NCBI GenBank assembly: GCA_044871085.1
Contig: JBIOZI010000245.1
Location: 1 to 6,060 of the forward strand
Direction of reading: 5' to 3'
Origin: CADEED01 sp044871085
GTDB taxonomy: Bacteria > Pseudomonadota > Gammaproteobacteria > Steroidobacterales > Steroidobacteraceae
DNA length: 6,060 nucleotides
The position numbers and the translations under genes were made by a program. The notes below the pieces were generated by a model, which searched no databases, had not been told where the DNA came from, and was given only the letters and a program-made list of their open reading frames with translations. Of the stretch, positions 1-5,114 are shown piece by piece. Each line of letters starts with the position of its first letter. The first letter of the stretch is position 1.

Positions 1-232
1 TGTCGGTGGCGGCGCGCTCCGGGGAGCGCGCGATGAGGTAGTTGAGGTTCGCCGACAGCGCGAAGCCGCCGAGGGATGTCACCAACATCGCGGTGGCCAT
101 GAACTGGCGGTAGCGGCCGTAGTCGACGATGTCGAGCAGACGCACCAGCAGCAGCGGGCTCAGCAGCGCGAGCGCCTGGTTCAGCAGGCGCGCGCCGGCC
201 AGCACGGCGCTTCTCGAGACGAATGAGCTCAA
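1..232 (-). CDS. Probable polysaccharide/oligosaccharide flippase, N-terminal part (runs off the left edge)
   Basis: Reading the minus strand gives an open frame of 77 codons with no stop before the window edge. After about 10 residues it reads AVLAGARLLNQALALLSPLL, then VRLLDIVDYGRYRQF, then a hydrophobic stretch ending in LSANLNYLIARSPERAATD. A first amphipathic/hydrophobic helix, a short loop with a YG-Y-R-F pattern and a second helix ending near 'Y-I-R-PE' is the usual start of Wzx/RfbX-type flippases (MATE/MOP superfamily), which move lipid-linked glycans across the inner membrane. I chose the TTG at 230-232 because AAGG lies 9 bases upstream; a GTG at 203-205 and a TTG at 299-301 are alternatives. 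The frame stays open upstream, so the start is uncertain. It is divergent from the thioesterase gene. The family call rests on pattern recognition of only 77 residues; another multi-spanning membrane protein is possible. Confidence 0.55.
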   Translation of the reverse strand, partial: MSSFVSRSAVLAGARLLNQALALLSPLLLVRLLDIVDYGRYRQFMATAMLVTSLGGFALSANLNYLIARSPERAATD

Positions 233-413
233 ACGGGGAAGCCTTGACGAGGATTGTGGCGACGATTCTGGGAGGTGGCGGCCGGGTGGGCTGTCGGACA
301 AGCGCCGGAATGGCCTACCAGGAGTCCCGCACCCGCGATCCCGACCGAAACCGGACCGTTCCCAAACGACTGGCGCGCGGCCGGTTTCTAAGATGCATCC
401 ATCGAAGTGCAAC

Positions 414-418
414 AGGAG
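414..418 (+). promoter_or_regulatory. Shine-Dalgarno AGGAG of the thioesterase gene
   Basis: AGGAG ends 6 bases before the ATG at 425. It decides the start, because a GTG at 407 in the same frame has no such site in front of it and would place the AGGAG inside the coding region. The GGAG lies in the loop of a possible short hairpin (CAACA at 410-414 with TGTTG at 419-423). Confidence 0.7.
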
Positions 419-424
419 TGTTGG

Positions 425-853
425 ATGGTAAGAGCAACCGCCGAAGTATCCCTTGCAGAGTTGTCCCCCGACTCTGCGGAAGCCAAGCCCTGTCCCCCCA
501 CGGCCAGCTTCCCGGCGGTCCTGCCGATCTCACGACTGTGCGTGCTCATGGAGCTCGCCGCCGCGCGGCTCATGCAGCCCCGGCTGCGCGCCGCCGAATC
601 CTCGGTGGCGATCGAGATGAACGTGACCCATCGTGCCTGGCCGGCGCGCAGCAGCGGCCCGGCGGCAGGTGCGCGCGCCGTCGCGACCTGCCGCGAGGTC
701 CGCGGACGCCTGCATCGCTTCACGGTGAACGTGTTCGACGATTCCGGCCTGATCGCGAGCGCCGAGCACACCCGCGCGGTGGTGGTGGAGCGGCAGCTCG
801 TGGGCATGGCGCGGCGCCGCGCCGGGCTGCGCTCGATGCAGCTCGCGGTGTGA
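425..853 (+). CDS. Hot-dog fold thioesterase, FlK-like
   Basis: This 142-residue protein resembles the fluoroacetyl-CoA thioesterase (FlK)-like family, small cytoplasmic hot-dog enzymes that hydrolyse acyl-CoA thioesters. The central helix segment VLPISRLCVLMELAAARLM (32-50) carries Glu43. It is followed by a beta strand with VTH (His69), then GRLHRFTVNVFDDSGLIASA (94-113) and EHTRAVV (114-120). The Glu43-His69 spacing of 26 matches Glu50-His76 of Streptomyces cattleya FlK, and Gly82 and the HxR motif are also where the family has them. The position of the FlK catalytic Thr42 (8 before the Glu) is Ile35 here, with Ser36 beside it, so the active site may differ. The N-terminal 28 residues are poorly conserved. 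Fluoroacetate as substrate is unlikely to be implied; most family members have no known substrate. It stands alone, divergent from the flippase and convergent with the YHYH gene. Confidence 0.7.
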   Translation: MVRATAEVSLAELSPDSAEAKPCPPTASFPAVLPISRLCVLMELAAARLMQPRLRAAESSVAIEMNVTHRAWPARSSGPAAGARAVATCREVRGRLHRFTVNVFDDSGLIASAEHTRAVVVERQLVGMARRRAGLRSMQLAV

Positions 854-891
854 GGCCGCCGGCGGGACGATGAACGCTTCCGGCCCGCGGA

Positions 892-1194
892 TCAGCGGCC
901 GAAGTACTCGCGGCCGCCGCTCACGATGCACATGTCCATGGTCTGGTACGAGATGAAGTAGCGCAGCGTACGGTAGTTAGGCGAGCGCTTGTCGTGGCAG
1001 ACGTTCTCGCGCGACTTTTTGACCGGCGCGTTGCGATCGGAGTTGGGCGGCACTTCCCGGTGGCAGTGATAGCGGCCATTGTTGCGGTCGTAGTGGCAGC
1101 CGTTTCCGTCCAGGCCGCCCGGGTGCGCGTCGGCCGCGCCTGGGATTAGCGCAAGGAGCAGGGCGGCGGAGCTGTTGACTATGAGTGAACGCAT
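892..1194 (-). CDS. Small exported YHYH-motif protein of unknown function
   Basis: The 100-residue product starts with a signal peptide: a short Arg-containing head, the hydrophobic stretch AALLLALIPGA, and likely cleavage after ADA (residues 21-23). The mature part begins HPGGLDGNGCHYDRNNGRYH (24-43) followed by CHR, the YHYH-type motif seen in many small secreted bacterial proteins. A second block, VCHDKRSPNYRTLRYF (65-80) to MCIVSGGRE, resembles a tail commonly found with it. There are four cysteines (33, 44, 66, 89) and five histidines in the mature part, which could form disulfides or bind a metal; this is inference. No biochemical role is known to me. The ATG has AAAGG only 1 base in front of it, too close for a normal Shine-Dalgarno. 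The gene starts 14 bases after the CCA end of tRNA-Glu and no promoter is visible in between, so it may be read from the tRNA promoter. Confidence 0.72.
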   Translation of the reverse strand: MRSLIVNSSAALLLALIPGAADAHPGGLDGNGCHYDRNNGRYHCHREVPPNSDRNAPVKKSRENVCHDKRSPNYRTLRYFISYQTMDMCIVSGGREYFGR

Positions 1195-1208
1195 GCCTTT
1201 GATTTGAT

Positions 1209-1284
1209 TGGCGCTCCCTACCGGATTCGAACCGGTGTTACGGCCTTGAGAGGGCCATGTCCTGGGCCTCTAGACGAAGGGAGC
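1209..1284 (-). tRNA. tRNA-Glu, anticodon CTC
   Basis: The minus strand folds into a complete 76-base cloverleaf including an encoded CCA (1209-1211). The acceptor stem GCTCCCT (1278-1284) pairs with AGGGAGC (1213-1219), with G as discriminator. The D arm GTCT-AGAGGCCC-AGGAC is the same as in E. coli tRNA-Glu. The anticodon stem TGGCC/GGCCG (one T-G wobble) encloses the loop CTCTCAA with anticodon CTC at 1248-1250. The T arm is ACCGG-TTCGAAT-CCGGT. It decodes GAG. A CTC tRNA-Glu in addition to the essential TTC one is typical of GC-rich genomes; E. coli has only TTC. The gene lies between pcnB (divergent) and the YHYH-protein gene (same strand, 14 bases downstream). Confidence 0.97.
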
Positions 1285-1317
1285 GTCTATTGCGGCGGGT
1301 CCAGAATCGAGCGCGGT

Positions 1318-1345
1318 AGTATATGCGCCGCTTTCCCTAGCTCAA
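1318..1345 (-). promoter_or_regulatory. Probable sigma70 promoter of tRNA-Glu
   Basis: On the minus strand, TTGAGC (1345-1340) and TATACT (1323-1318) are separated by 16 bases. The -10 matches the consensus at 5 of 6 positions and the -35 at 4 of 6. The predicted transcript start lies about 25-30 bases before the mature tRNA end, leaving a short 5' leader for RNase P. The bases after the -10 (ACCGCGCTCG) form a GC-rich discriminator, as in stable-RNA promoters under stringent (ppGpp/DksA) control; that control is inferred. The promoter lies in the leader of the divergent pcnB gene. Confidence 0.6.
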
Positions 1346-1347
1346 GC

Positions 1348-1352
1348 GGAAG
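1348..1352 (+). promoter_or_regulatory. Putative Shine-Dalgarno GGAAG of pcnB
   Basis: GGAAG lies 10 bases before the TTG at 1363, which is why that TTG was preferred over the in-frame TTGs at 1354 (1 base from the site) and 1375 (no site). The match and spacing are only moderate, fitting a weakly translated gene. Confidence 0.4.
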
Positions 1353-1362
1353 ATTGAATTCC

Positions 1363-2934
1363 TTGAACGAAGACTTGTCCCCCATTCCGGCCAACCGGCC
1401 GGCTGTACGAATCATTCCCCGCGCCGACCATTCCATATCGCGCTCGGCCATTTCCGCCAACGCGCTGCGCGTGCTGTATCGCCTGCGCGAAGCCGGCTAC
1501 GAGGCCTTCCTCGTGGGCGGCTGCGTGCGCGACCTGCTCATCGGCATCACGCCGAAGGACTTCGACATCGCCACCAGCGCGCTGCCGGAAGAAGTCAAAC
1601 GCACGTTCCGCAACTGCCGGCTCATCGGCCGCCGTTTCCGGCTGGCGCACGTGTTTTTCGGCCGCGAGATCATCGAGGTGGCCACGTTCCGGGCGCAGAC
1701 CGCGCCGGAAGTCGGCGCGGAGCCGCTGCAGTCGTCGGTCGCCGACCTCGACGACGACGAGCTGCCCGAGGACGACGACGAGGATCTCGACGACCTCGAG
1801 GAGGCCGACGAAGCCACGGTGCTCGCCGAAGCCGGCTCGCATCGCACCGGCATCCACGGCCACACGCCGCTGGTCGAGCGCGACCGCTCGCGTCACGCCG
1901 GCGCCGGTGACAACGATTTCGACGAGGATCGCGTCACCGATCAGCACGGCCGCATCCTGCGCGACAACGCCTACGGCTCCATCGACGACGACGTGTGGCG
2001 CCGCGACTTCACCGCCAACGCGCTCTACTACAACATCGCCGACTTCTCGATCTGGGACTACGTCGGCGGCGTCGAGGACATCGCCGCGCGGCGGCTGAAG
2101 CTCATCGGAGATCCGCAGACGCGCTATCGCGAAGACCCGGTGCGCATGCTGCGCGCCGCGCGCTTCGAGGCGAAGCTCGGTTTCTCGCTCGACGGGGAGA
2201 CCGGGACGTCCATCCGGCAGCTGCGCGAGCTGCTGGGCAGCGTGCCGCCGGCGCGGCTGTTCGACGAGACGCTGAAACTGTTCCTCACGGGCCACGGTGC
2301 GATGAGCCTGGTGGTGCTGCAGCGGCACGGTTTGTTAGGCGAGCTGCTGCCCACGGTCGCGGGCTACCTCGACCGGCATCCCGAGGGAGCCGTGGCGCGG
2401 CTGCTTCGCCAGGGCCTGCTCAACACCGACCAGCGCGTCGCCGCCGGCAAGCCCGTGACGCCCACGTTCCTGTTCGCGCTGCTGCTGTACGGGCCGATCG
2501 CCGAGATCATCGAGAAGCAGCCGCAGGAGAAATGGCACGACATCGGCACGATTGTCGATGCCGTCGACCGCGCGGCGCGCCAGGCGCAGGGCCGCATCAC
2601 GATTCCAAAGCGTTTCTCCCTCGGTGTGCGCGAGATGTTCGCGGCGCAGCCGCGGCTCGAGCAGCCGCGTGGCCGGCGCGCGCTGCGCATGCTGGAGCAG
2701 CCGCGCTTCCGCGCGGGCTTCGACCTGCTGCTGCTGCGCGCCGAGATGGGCCTGGCGTCGCGCGAGCTCGCGGACTGGTGGACCAAGGTGCAGGAAGCGT
2801 CCCAATCGGATCGCGACCGAATGGCGGACGCGATGGGCGGGCAACCGCGCGCCGCCGGCGAGGGCGGTGGCGGCGGCCGGCGTGGCGGGCGTCGCCGCCG
2901 GCGCGGCCGCGGGCGAGCTTCCGCGGCGACATGA
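1363..2934 (+). CDS. pcnB: Poly(A) polymerase I (polynucleotide adenylyltransferase)
   Basis: PcnB adds 3' poly(A) tails to RNA, marking it for decay by the degradosome and PNPase. The 523-residue protein aligns along its length with E. coli PcnB. The nucleotidyltransferase signature is LVGGCVRDLL (50-59) plus KDFDIAT (65-71) with catalytic Asp66 and Asp68. The third carboxylate is Asp215 in RRDFTAN. Then come DYVGGVEDI (232-240), the RYREDPVRMLRAARF block (254-268), PPARLFDETLKL (295-306) and the helical RNA-binding domain. A Gly/Arg-rich tail (about 499-518) ends it. Between EVATFR (105-110) and LRDNAYGSI (199-207) there is an insertion of about 65 residues compared with E. coli, very acidic at 128-150 and His/Arg-rich after it. 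No in-frame ATG precedes the conserved core, so a TTG start is required; 1363 is my choice. The stop overlaps the folK ATG (ATGA). Confidence 0.95.
   Translation: MNEDLSPIPANRPAVRIIPRADHSISRSAISANALRVLYRLREAGYEAFLVGGCVRDLLIGITPKDFDIATSALPEEVKRTFRNCRLIGRRFRLAHVFFGREIIEVATFRAQTAPEVGAEPLQSSVADLDDDELPEDDDEDLDDLEEADEATVLAEAGSHRTGIHGHTPLVERDRSRHAGAGDNDFDEDRVTDQHGRILRDNAYGSIDDDVWRRDFTANALYYNIADFSIWDYVGGVEDIAARRLKLIGDPQTRYREDPVRMLRAARFEAKLGFSLDGETGTSIRQLRELLGSVPPARLFDETLKLFLTGHGAMSLVVLQRHGLLGELLPTVAGYLDRHPEGAVARLLRQGLLNTDQRVAAGKPVTPTFLFALLLYGPIAEIIEKQPQEKWHDIGTIVDAVDRAARQAQGRITIPKRFSLGVREMFAAQPRLEQPRGRRALRMLEQPRFRAGFDLLLLRAEMGLASRELADWWTKVQEASQSDRDRMADAMGGQPRAAGEGGGGGRRGGRRRRRGRGRASAAT
1744..1812 (+). 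repeat. GAC/GAG-rich low-complexity tract coding an acidic run in PcnB
   Basis: These 23 codons are almost all GAC, GAG or GAT and specify 17 Asp/Glu residues out of 23 (PcnB residues 128-150). It is an imperfect in-frame triplet tract rather than an exact tandem repeat. Such runs can change length by replication slippage without breaking the frame, which would explain how the insertion grew; this is inference. Confidence 0.7.
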
Positions 2935-3461
2935 GCGCGAGCGCGCAGCGCGACACGGGTGCGCCCGCGGCCATGCCGCGCTGGCTGCCCGCGTACGTCG
3001 CAGTGGGCAGCAATCTCGAAGATCCGGCGCGCCAGGTGACGCGCGCGCTGGATGCGCTCGCGACGCTGCCCGGCTCGCTGCTGCTGGTGCGCTCCGCGCT
3101 GTATCGCACGCGGCCGTTCGGCGGCGTCGTGCAGCCGGACTTCGTCAACGCCGTCGCCGGACTGCTCACGCAGCGCGCACCCGAGGACCTGCTCGCCGAC
3201 CTGCGCGGCCTCGAGCGCGCGCTCGGGCGAGGCGAGTCGCGCGAGCGCTGGGGACCGCGCGTGATCGACCTCGACCTGCTCGCCGTCGGCCGCGAGACGC
3301 GCGCCACCGGCGCGCTGACGCTGCCGCATCCGGGCATCGCGGAGCGCGACTTCGTGCTCTATCCACTCGCGGAGGTCGCGCCGGCGTTGGAGATCCCCGG
3401 GCTCGGGCGCGTGGCGGAGCTGCGCGCGCGCGTCGCGAACCGCGGCCTCGAGAAATTGTGA
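2931..3461 (+). CDS. folK: 2-amino-4-hydroxy-6-hydroxymethyldihydropteridine pyrophosphokinase (HPPK)
   Basis: FolK transfers pyrophosphate from ATP to 6-hydroxymethyl-7,8-dihydropterin, the step before dihydropteroate synthase in folate synthesis; it is cytoplasmic. The 176-residue product shows AYVAVGSNLEDP (21-32), RSALYRTRPFGGVVQPDFVN (54-73) and the HPPK signature RWGPRVIDLDLL (106-117), where Asp113 and Asp115 correspond to the Mg-binding pair (Asp95/Asp97 in E. coli). LPHPGIAERDFVLYPLAEVAP (131-151) follows. It is slightly longer than the E. coli enzyme (159), mainly from about 18 extra N-terminal residues; an internal ATG at 2973 would remove 14 of them. The first ATG was chosen because it overlaps the pcnB stop in an ATGA arrangement, suggesting coupled translation. 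No strong Shine-Dalgarno precedes it. Its own stop overlaps the next GTG start. Confidence 0.94.
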   Translation: MSASAQRDTGAPAAMPRWLPAYVAVGSNLEDPARQVTRALDALATLPGSLLLVRSALYRTRPFGGVVQPDFVNAVAGLLTQRAPEDLLADLRGLERALGRGESRERWGPRVIDLDLLAVGRETRATGALTLPHPGIAERDFVLYPLAEVAPALEIPGLGRVAELRARVANRGLEKL

Positions 3462-4180
3462 GCGCCGACGTCGTCGATGGCGCGGTACCGGCCGCGGCCG
3501 ACGCCGCGCTGCCGCGCCCGGTCGCGGCGGAGCTGCCGCCGCAGCGCTACATCGTCGTCGAAGGGCCCATCGGCGTCGGCAAGACCAGTCTTGCGCGCCG
3601 GCTCGCCGGCACGCTCGAGGCCGAGCTGGTGCTCGAGCAGGATGCGCAGAATCCCTTCCTCGAACGTTTCTACAAGAATCCGAAGTCGGGCGCGCTGCCC
3701 GCGCAGCTCTTCTTCCTGTTCCAGCGCGCGCAGCAGCTCGGCGGGCTGCAACAGCAGGATCTGTTCGCGCCGCGGCGCGTCGCGGACTATCTATTCGAGA
3801 AGGACCGGCTGTTCGCCGGACTGACGCTCGACCAGGCCGAGATGGCGCTGTACGAGCAGGTGGCCTCGCGGCTCGCGGTCGATCCGCCGAAGCCGGACCT
3901 GGTGGTGTACCTGCAGGCGCCGGTCGAGGTGCTGCTGCAGCGGATCGCCAGGCGCGGCATCGGCTACGAGAGCTCCATCGACGCGGCATACCTGATGCGC
4001 CTCAACGACGCCTACGCGCGGTTCTTCCACGAGTTCGACCAGTCGCCGCTGCTGATCGTCAACGCCAGTAACATCGACCCGGTGCAGAACCAGGCCGACT
4101 ACGACGAGCTGGTGGGCGCGATCCGGCGCATGAAGAGGGGGCGCATGTACTACAACCCGCTGCGCCACAGTACTATCTAA
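3458..4180 (+). CDS. Deoxynucleoside kinase (deoxyadenosine/deoxycytidine kinase family)
   Basis: This cytoplasmic enzyme family phosphorylates deoxynucleosides with ATP in nucleotide salvage. The 240-residue protein has a P-loop GPIGVGKTS (36-44), then LVLEQDAQNPFLERFY (57-72) with Glu60 as the likely catalytic acid/base after the P-loop, and YLFEKDRLFAGLTLDQAEMA (111-130) with the (E/D)R motif (Asp116-Arg117). PKPDLVVYLQAP (144-155) follows, and RIARRGIGYE (162-171) is the Arg-rich LID. LLIVNASNID (198-207) closes the fold. About 30 Ala/Pro-rich residues precede the core and have no evident function. The GTG overlaps the folK stop (GTGA) and is the only usual start codon before the P-loop; only a weak GAG lies 5 bases upstream, so coupling to folK is likely. 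Substrate preference (dA, dC, dG or dT) cannot be read from the sequence. Members of this family are often found beside folK and panB in proteobacteria, as far as I recall. Confidence 0.86.
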   Translation: MSADVVDGAVPAAADAALPRPVAAELPPQRYIVVEGPIGVGKTSLARRLAGTLEAELVLEQDAQNPFLERFYKNPKSGALPAQLFFLFQRAQQLGGLQQQDLFAPRRVADYLFEKDRLFAGLTLDQAEMALYEQVASRLAVDPPKPDLVVYLQAPVEVLLQRIARRGIGYESSIDAAYLMRLNDAYARFFHEFDQSPLLIVNASNIDPVQNQADYDELVGAIRRMKRGRMYYNPLRHSTI

Positions 4181-4233
4181 CGGGCCGTTGAAAAGCGACG
4201 CGCGATCCCCAGGGACGCCGTCAACTTCGTTTC

Positions 4234-4239
4234 GAGGGG
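4234..4239 (+). promoter_or_regulatory. Shine-Dalgarno GAGGGG of panB
   Basis: GAGGGG ends 7 bases before the TTG at 4247 and fixes it as the panB start, since there is no nearby ATG in frame. Its first bases could pair in a small hairpin (CTTCG 4225-4229 with CGAGG 4233-4237). Confidence 0.7.
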
Positions 4240-4246
4240 TTCCAGC

Positions 4247-5080
4247 TTGTACACACATCTCGAGCAGCGCGATTCCACGCGGCCGCCGGTCTCCCTGGCG
4301 ACGCTCGACCGCATGAAGCGCGAGGGCGAGAAGATCGCGAGCCTCACCTGCTACGACGCGAGCTTCGCGGTGCTGGTGGACGCGGCGGACGCGGACGTGG
4401 TGCTGGTCGGCGACTCGCTCGGCATGGTCCTGCAGGGTCACGACACCACCGTGCCCGTGACCATGGACGACATCGTCTATCACAGCAAGGCGGTCGCGCG
4501 CGGCCTGCATCGGCCCTTCCTCATGGCGGACCTGCCGTTCGCCAGCTACCCGACGCGCGACATCGCGCTCAAGAACTCCGTGCGGCTCATGCAGGAGGGC
4601 GGCGCCGCGATGGTCAAGCTCGAAAGCGGCCCCAACCAGCTCGAGATCGTGGAATTCCTCGCCAAGCACGACATCGCCGTGTGCGCGCATCTCGGCTTGA
4701 AACCGCAATCGGTGCACAAGACCGGCGGCTTCCGCGTGCAGGGCCGCGACGCCGAAGCCGCGCGCCGCATGCTCGACAGCGCGAGGACGCTCGAATCCGC
4801 GGGCGCCGACATCGTGCTGCTCGAGTGCATTCCGTCCGAGCTCGGCAAGCAGATCACCCAGGCGCTCGAGGTGCCGGTCATCGGCATCGGCGCGGGGCCC
4901 GACACCGACGGGCAGATCCTCGTGCTGTACGACGTGCTCGACATCACCTCGGGCCGCAAACCGCGCTTCGTGAAGAATTTCATGGACGGCGCCACGTCGA
5001 ACCTCGATGCGCTGAAGCGCTATGTCCAGGCGATCAAGGACAAGTCGTATCCCGCGAAGGAGCACGAGTTCCATGCTTGA
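4247..5080 (+). CDS. panB: 3-methyl-2-oxobutanoate hydroxymethyltransferase (ketopantoate hydroxymethyltransferase)
   Basis: PanB makes ketopantoate from 2-oxoisovalerate and 5,10-methylene-tetrahydrofolate, the committed step of pantothenate (vitamin B5) synthesis; it is a cytoplasmic TIM-barrel enzyme. The 277-residue protein shows SLTCYDASFA (32-41), VLVGDSLGMVLQGHDTTVPV (52-71), MADLPFASYP (93-102), MVKLESG (122-128), HLGLKPQSVHKTGGFRVQGR (148-167), LLECIP (191-196) and GIGAGPDTDGQILVLYD (213-229). Asp56, Asp95 and Glu126 match the metal ligands and Glu193 the catalytic acid (E. coli Asp45, Asp84, Glu114, Glu181). The start is TTG with a strong Shine-Dalgarno. It follows the kinase gene after 66 bases, where I see no convincing promoter or terminator, and is directly followed by panC. 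The folate cofactor gives a loose link to folK in the same operon. Confidence 0.97.
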   Translation: MYTHLEQRDSTRPPVSLATLDRMKREGEKIASLTCYDASFAVLVDAADADVVLVGDSLGMVLQGHDTTVPVTMDDIVYHSKAVARGLHRPFLMADLPFASYPTRDIALKNSVRLMQEGGAAMVKLESGPNQLEIVEFLAKHDIAVCAHLGLKPQSVHKTGGFRVQGRDAEAARRMLDSARTLESAGADIVLLECIPSELGKQITQALEVPVIGIGAGPDTDGQILVLYDVLDITSGRKPRFVKNFMDGATSNLDALKRYVQAIKDKSYPAKEHEFHA

Positions 5081-5102
5081 CGAAGCTCGCCCCGGCAAGA
5101 TG

Positions 5103-5107
5103 AAGGA
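5103..5107 (+). promoter_or_regulatory. Shine-Dalgarno AAGGA of panC
   Basis: AAGGA ends 7 bases before the ATG at 5115. A competing AAGGAG at 5057-5062, inside the end of panB, lies 10 bases before an in-frame ATG at 5073, so both starts have a plausible site. Confidence 0.5.
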
Positions 5108-5114
5108 AGCCGGG

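Noticed and set aside
385..412. Possible minus-strand promoter for the flippase (TTGCAC, 16 bases, TAGAAA)
   Set aside because: The -35 matches only 3 of 6 positions and the -10 only 4 of 6, too weak to call without transcript data.
223..873. Plus-strand frame overlapping the thioesterase gene
   Set aside because: It is Arg/Ala/Pro-rich without motifs, whereas the overlapping frame from 425 shows a clear hot-dog thioesterase pattern and a Shine-Dalgarno.
854..900. GC-rich inverted repeats between the convergent thioesterase and YHYH genes (GGCCGC/GCGGCC, GCGGG/CCCGC)
   Set aside because: Stems are short with loops of 17-35 bases and no T-run on either strand, so a terminator cannot be supported.
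1195..1250. tRNA 3' end as a phage or island attachment site
   Set aside because: No integrase gene and no second copy of the tRNA 3' sequence are present in the window, and the neighbouring genes match the local base composition.
1204..1362. Upstream extension of the pcnB frame from a TTG at 1204
   Set aside because: It reads through the antisense strand of the complete tRNA-Glu gene, and the peptide has no PcnB similarity. The coding region most likely starts after the tRNA promoter region, at 1363.
1342..2328. Long minus-strand open frame opposite pcnB (328 codons)
   Set aside because: It is the antisense of strongly conserved pcnB codons in GC-rich DNA. The translation shows no recognisable domain.
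2364..3989. Very long minus-strand open frame across pcnB, folK and the kinase gene
   Set aside because: Its composition is dominated by Arg, Ala and Pro, typical of a shadow frame in high-GC DNA. The three plus-strand genes explain the region fully.
5073..5114. Longer panC starts at 5073 or 5100
   Set aside because: The added residues have no counterpart in PanC of E. coli, and the start at 5115 has its own AAGGA site. The 5073 start remains possible because AAGGAG lies 10 bases upstream.
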